Source: Pantanalinema sp.
GTDB lineage: Bacteria > Cyanobacteriota > Sericytochromatia > S15B-MN24 > UBA4093
Reading direction: 5' to 3'
Assembly: GCA_036704125.1 (NCBI GenBank)
Contig: DATNQI010000067.1
Location: 1 to 43,840, forward strand
DNA length: 43,840 bases
Shown: positions 41,590 through 43,840 of the stretch, one piece after another
How the letters are laid out: every line of letters starts with the position of its first letter
Position numbering within the stretch: the first letter of the stretch is position 1
Program-made: the position numbers and the translations under genes
Notes under the pieces: model-generated
What the model was told of the DNA's origin: nothing
Database searches by the model: none
Seen by the model: only the letters and a program-made list of their open reading frames with translations

Positions 41590-41975
41590 TGCCCGTGAGC
41601 ATCGAGCCGTATACCACGGACAAGACCACCATCAGGGTCGTGAACGGTGAAGACGGCGGTGTCGTTCTCAAGTTTGCTGGTACCATCGACCACATGAACC
41701 CCGGCGAGTTCCTGGACCCCTTCCTGGACAACGTCCATACCCAGGTCATCGCGCACGGCATTCCCAGGGTCGAGGCGGACTTCACCGAGCTCGGCTTCCT
41801 CAACTCCAGCGGCATCAAGTCGCTGCTCAAGTGGATCATGAAGCAGATGGAGCTCGCCGAGGACAAGCGCTACCCCATCAAGATCCTCTACTCGCGCAAG
41901 ATCACCTGGCAGCAGACCAGCCTCAAGGCCATCACCTACCTCTCGAAGGGCTCGGTGGTCGCCGAGTCGCGCTAA
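41589..41975 (+). CDS. STAS-like antagonist (Slr1659-type)
   Basis: A 128-residue protein whose ATG overlaps the stop of the ATPase gene. The fold pattern is that of anti-sigma factor antagonists: strands around VVLKFAGTIDHMNPGEF and RVEADFTELGFLNSSGIKSLLKWIM. The LNSSGIKSL segment sits where SpoIIAA-type proteins carry the phosphorylatable serine (S-G). The C-terminus ends YPIKILYSRKITWQQTSLKAI and TYLSKGSVVAE. It should be the partner of the ATPase. The name Slr1659-type is from recall, not a search. Confidence 0.8.
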   Translation: MPVSIEPYTTDKTTIRVVNGEDGGVVLKFAGTIDHMNPGEFLDPFLDNVHTQVIAHGIPRVEADFTELGFLNSSGIKSLLKWIMKQMELAEDKRYPIKILYSRKITWQQTSLKAITYLSKGSVVAESR

Positions 41976-41988
41976 GACGCCTCGAACG

Positions 41989-42028
41989 CGCAAGGGCCGC
42001 GGGCAATCGCCCGCGGCCCTTGCGTTTT
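41989..42028 (+). terminator. Terminator of the signalling operon
   Basis: A perfect 16-bp stem (CGCAAGGGCCGCGGGC / GCCCGCGGCCCTTGCG) with loop AATC and TTTT, 14 bases past the STAS-like gene stop. It ends on the stop codon of the convergent lipoprotein gene. Confidence 0.92.
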
Positions 42029-43050
42029 CACTCGGTGACGGTGACGCTCGCGGTCGCGAGCAGCCTGCCCGAGAGGATGGCGACCTCGAAGGTCCCCGTG
42101 GCCCCGTCGGCGGTGAAGACCCCCCATGGGTCGATGTGGCCGGGGTTGGGCAGCGGCGCGGGCGTCGGGTCCTCCTGGATGAAGCCTGCGACCCGGTAGC
42201 CTGCCGCGGCCGGTACGAACGGAGCGTAGACGTTCCACTGCACCGCGGGGGAGCCCGCGAAGGGGACCCCCGCCGAGGTGGTCGCGATCGCCTCGAAGGA
42301 GGCGGTGCCGTTCAGGGTCACGGTCTGCGCCTGTGGCCGGATGGCGATCGCCTTGAGCACCGTGAAGGTCCCAAATCCGTCGCCCTGCACCCCGTCCACG
42401 ACCGGGGCGATCGCGCCGTTCACGGCCGACAGCGGCACGACGGCCGAGGCGGTTCCGTCCTGCGGGGGATAGTGCTCGGTCGTCGGGACGCCGCCGAACA
42501 GGAAGCCAGGCAGCAGGCCACGCTCGGCCCCGAGGTACTGGCCGTAGATTTCCACGCTCGCCCCGGGGCCGCCGTTGTCGGGGGAAAAACCCGTGATCAC
42601 CGGCTTTATGGCCCCCTCGAGCCTGACGCGGACCGAGGAGATCTCGTTCGGCTTCACCGAGAAGGGATCGCTCTGGCCCGTGGCGACCAGGCGACCTTCG
42701 AACTGATGGTCGTACGCTTGCACCGAGAGGCGGTAGCCCGTTCCCACCTCCACGCTCAGGGTGGCGACGCTGGTGGGCGCGGGGCCGAAGGGCCGAAGCA
42801 CGTCGAGCGACTGGGGATGGGGGCCCGAGAGCGAGATGGCCAGACGCTCGGTGCTGGTGGGGATGGCCTGGGGGCGGTAGGGCCAGTGAATGGTGAGGGC
42901 GAGCGCGCCGGGGGACACCCGGCCAGCGACCTCTTCGGGGTACGAGGCGCTCGAAGGGTCCGCCAGCGTGGCGGGGCGCATCACGGCCCCCTGGCAGCCG
43001 GCAAGCAGCAGGCCGAGGCCGAGGCAGACACCGGCGCGTGTCGTGATCAT
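42028..43050 (-). CDS. Lipoprotein with TIG/IPT and Ig-like domains
   Basis: From ATG 43050 (GTG 43053 is an alternative; GGAGGG lies upstream) the product has 340 residues. A lipoprotein signal ends LLLAGC. Residues about 50-145 form a beta-rich region (ALALTIHWPYRPQAIPTS ... SVRVRLEGA), followed by an IPT/TIG domain (IKPVITGFSPDNGGPGASVEIYGQYLG). A further Ig-like/Big domain (VTLNGTASFEAIATTSAGVPFAG) ends VTVTE. Such proteins are surface adhesion or structural modules; no enzymatic site is seen. The ATG overlaps the stop of the upstream partial gene (TGATG), so the two are translationally coupled. Confidence 0.85.
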   Translation of the reverse strand: MITTRAGVCLGLGLLLAGCQGAVMRPATLADPSSASYPEEVAGRVSPGALALTIHWPYRPQAIPTSTERLAISLSGPHPQSLDVLRPFGPAPTSVATLSVEVGTGYRLSVQAYDHQFEGRLVATGQSDPFSVKPNEISSVRVRLEGAIKPVITGFSPDNGGPGASVEIYGQYLGAERGLLPGFLFGGVPTTEHYPPQDGTASAVVPLSAVNGAIAPVVDGVQGDGFGTFTVLKAIAIRPQAQTVTLNGTASFEAIATTSAGVPFAGSPAVQWNVYAPFVPAAAGYRVAGFIQEDPTPAPLPNPGHIDPWGVFTADGATGTFEVAILSGRLLATASVTVTE

Positions 43051-43840
43051 CACAGGGTACCCTCCGATCCCAAAGCGACGGCAGGCTCGGGTGAGACGTA
43101 GGAGCGAATGCTCATGTCGTCCCAGACCGCGAGGCTGCTCCAGGGGGCTGCGCCGCTGCCGCTGCGCAGGAAGATGCAGGAGAAAGGCCGCGCATCGGCC
43201 GCGGTGGCGACCTGGACGCCGTCGATCAGGTACGCCATGGTCCCGTTGTAGCGTCGGAACTCGTAGCGGTGCCAGGTATTGGTGCGGTTGATGGCGGAAG
43301 CGGTCCAGGCGCCGCCCGCTGGAAAGAAGTGGTAGTGGGTGGTGTTCGTCCCGGTGTACACGCCCATCACCCCCCCGCCGATGTCATCGCCGACCTGCGG
43401 GGCGATCCAGTCGTTGCGGCTGGTGTCGAGGTCGTCGTAGAACCAGGCCTGCATGGCGAAGTTCGCCGGGAAGGCGTAGTTGAAGGTGAGGTCACGGCGC
43501 AAGTCCCCCTGGGCGGTGTCGAGCTTGAGGCTCTGTGCGCCGCTGCGAACCGTGCCGGCAGAAGCGGTCGCAGGAGCGGTTCCCCGGATGGTGTTCCAGC
43601 CGCGGGCTTCGAGCTTGGCGCTGCCGTGCTCGAAGGATTCGTACCAGTCGTAGACCTGGCCCGGGTCGTCGGGGGCCTGCCCTGCGAGGTTGTTGCCGCA
43701 GGCGAGGCGGTAGCCGGCGTCGGTGCCGGCTGCTGCTATCGCCTTCTGGGTGCGGAAGCGGATCGCCGTGGTGGCCGTGTTGGGGCTTTCGATCGCGCGG
43801 GTGAGCTCCACGTACCGGCTGCCGTCCCAGTAGAGGACGT
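43050..43840 (-). CDS. Concanavalin-A-like / LamG-type secreted protein (partial, N-terminus outside window)
   Basis: The frame is open to the right edge (the last visible residues there read VLYWDGSRYVELTRAI), so the N-terminus is missing. The visible part has an about 190-residue jelly-roll-like domain: VYDWYESFEHGSAKLEARGW, FAMQAWFYDDLDTSRND, TWHRYEFRRYNGTMAYLIDGVQVATA and SSLAVWDDMSIRSYVSPE. The pattern of a damaged/irregular sandwich with a DGVQV hairpin fits LamG/laminin-like carbohydrate- or protein-binding modules. It is the first gene of a coupled pair with the TIG lipoprotein, probably both at the cell surface. Confidence 0.75.
   Translation of the reverse strand, partial: VLYWDGSRYVELTRAIESPNTATTAIRFRTQKAIAAAGTDAGYRLACGNNLAGQAPDDPGQVYDWYESFEHGSAKLEARGWNTIRGTAPATASAGTVRSGAQSLKLDTAQGDLRRDLTFNYAFPANFAMQAWFYDDLDTSRNDWIAPQVGDDIGGGVMGVYTGTNTTHYHFFPAGGAWTASAINRTNTWHRYEFRRYNGTMAYLIDGVQVATAADARPFSCIFLRSGSGAAPWSSLAVWDDMSIRSYVSPEPAVALGSEGTL

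Overview
This is a GC-rich bacterial chromosome segment. It is built around a complete peptidoglycan/division (dcw) cluster and has no phage, IS, CRISPR, tRNA or rRNA genes that I could recognise. The murein precursor genes include a MurE with the DNPR meso-diaminopimelate motif. There are several lipoproteins and a signal-peptide protein that looks like an outer-membrane beta-barrel. Together these point to a diderm, meso-DAP bacterium. The dcw cluster lacks mraZ and ftsA and carries a DUF881 gene and an sbp (DUF1290) gene between ftsQ and ftsZ. A small-ATPase/STAS-like gene pair recalls cyanobacterial Slr1658/Slr1659-type regulators. My best guess is a non-photosynthetic cyanobacterial relative (Sericytochromatia-like); this is inference, not proof.

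Left part (1-9.3 kb), mostly minus strand: a partial Gly-rich repeat lipoprotein; an exported HMA-domain metal-binding protein; hisS preceded by a 57-residue membrane miniprotein; and an sdhC-sdhA-sdhB succinate dehydrogenase/fumarate reductase operon. These are followed by a zinc carboxypeptidase lipoprotein (M14), a plus-strand lipoprotein and an exported Amidase_2 murein amidase.

Middle accessory part (9.4-16.4 kb): a small helical protein, a membrane-anchored protein, two tandem LysM proteins without signal peptides, a small basic protein, and a minus-strand operon (53-residue protein, J-domain protein, YkgJ-type cysteine-cluster protein). A divergent 60-residue ORF lies just before the RNase P RNA gene.

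Core part (16.4-37.5 kb), all plus strand: rnpB, then rsmH-ftsL-ftsI-murE-murF-mraY-murD-ftsW-murG-murC-murB-ftsQ-DUF881-sbp-ftsZ. Genes are tightly packed with many ATGA/TTGA overlaps. They make UDP-MurNAc-pentapeptide, lipid I and lipid II, and the divisome core. A candidate promoter inside the DUF881 gene could feed sbp-ftsZ. After the ftsZ terminator come ileS, a double-GNAT acetyltransferase and pgeF, the latter a peptidoglycan-editing enzyme that fits the neighbourhood.

Right part (37.6-43.8 kb): a barrel-like exported protein, then a signalling island. A minus-strand GGDEF + HD-GYP protein is divergent from a three-gene plus-strand operon: a protein with four 24-residue LYDLYE repeats, a Bergerat-fold ATPase of anti-sigma type, and a STAS-like antagonist. 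The repeat motif also occurs once in the GGDEF/HD-GYP protein, directly before its GGDEF domain, which links the two transcription units. The window ends with a TIG-domain lipoprotein and a partial concanavalin-A-like protein, translationally coupled on the minus strand.
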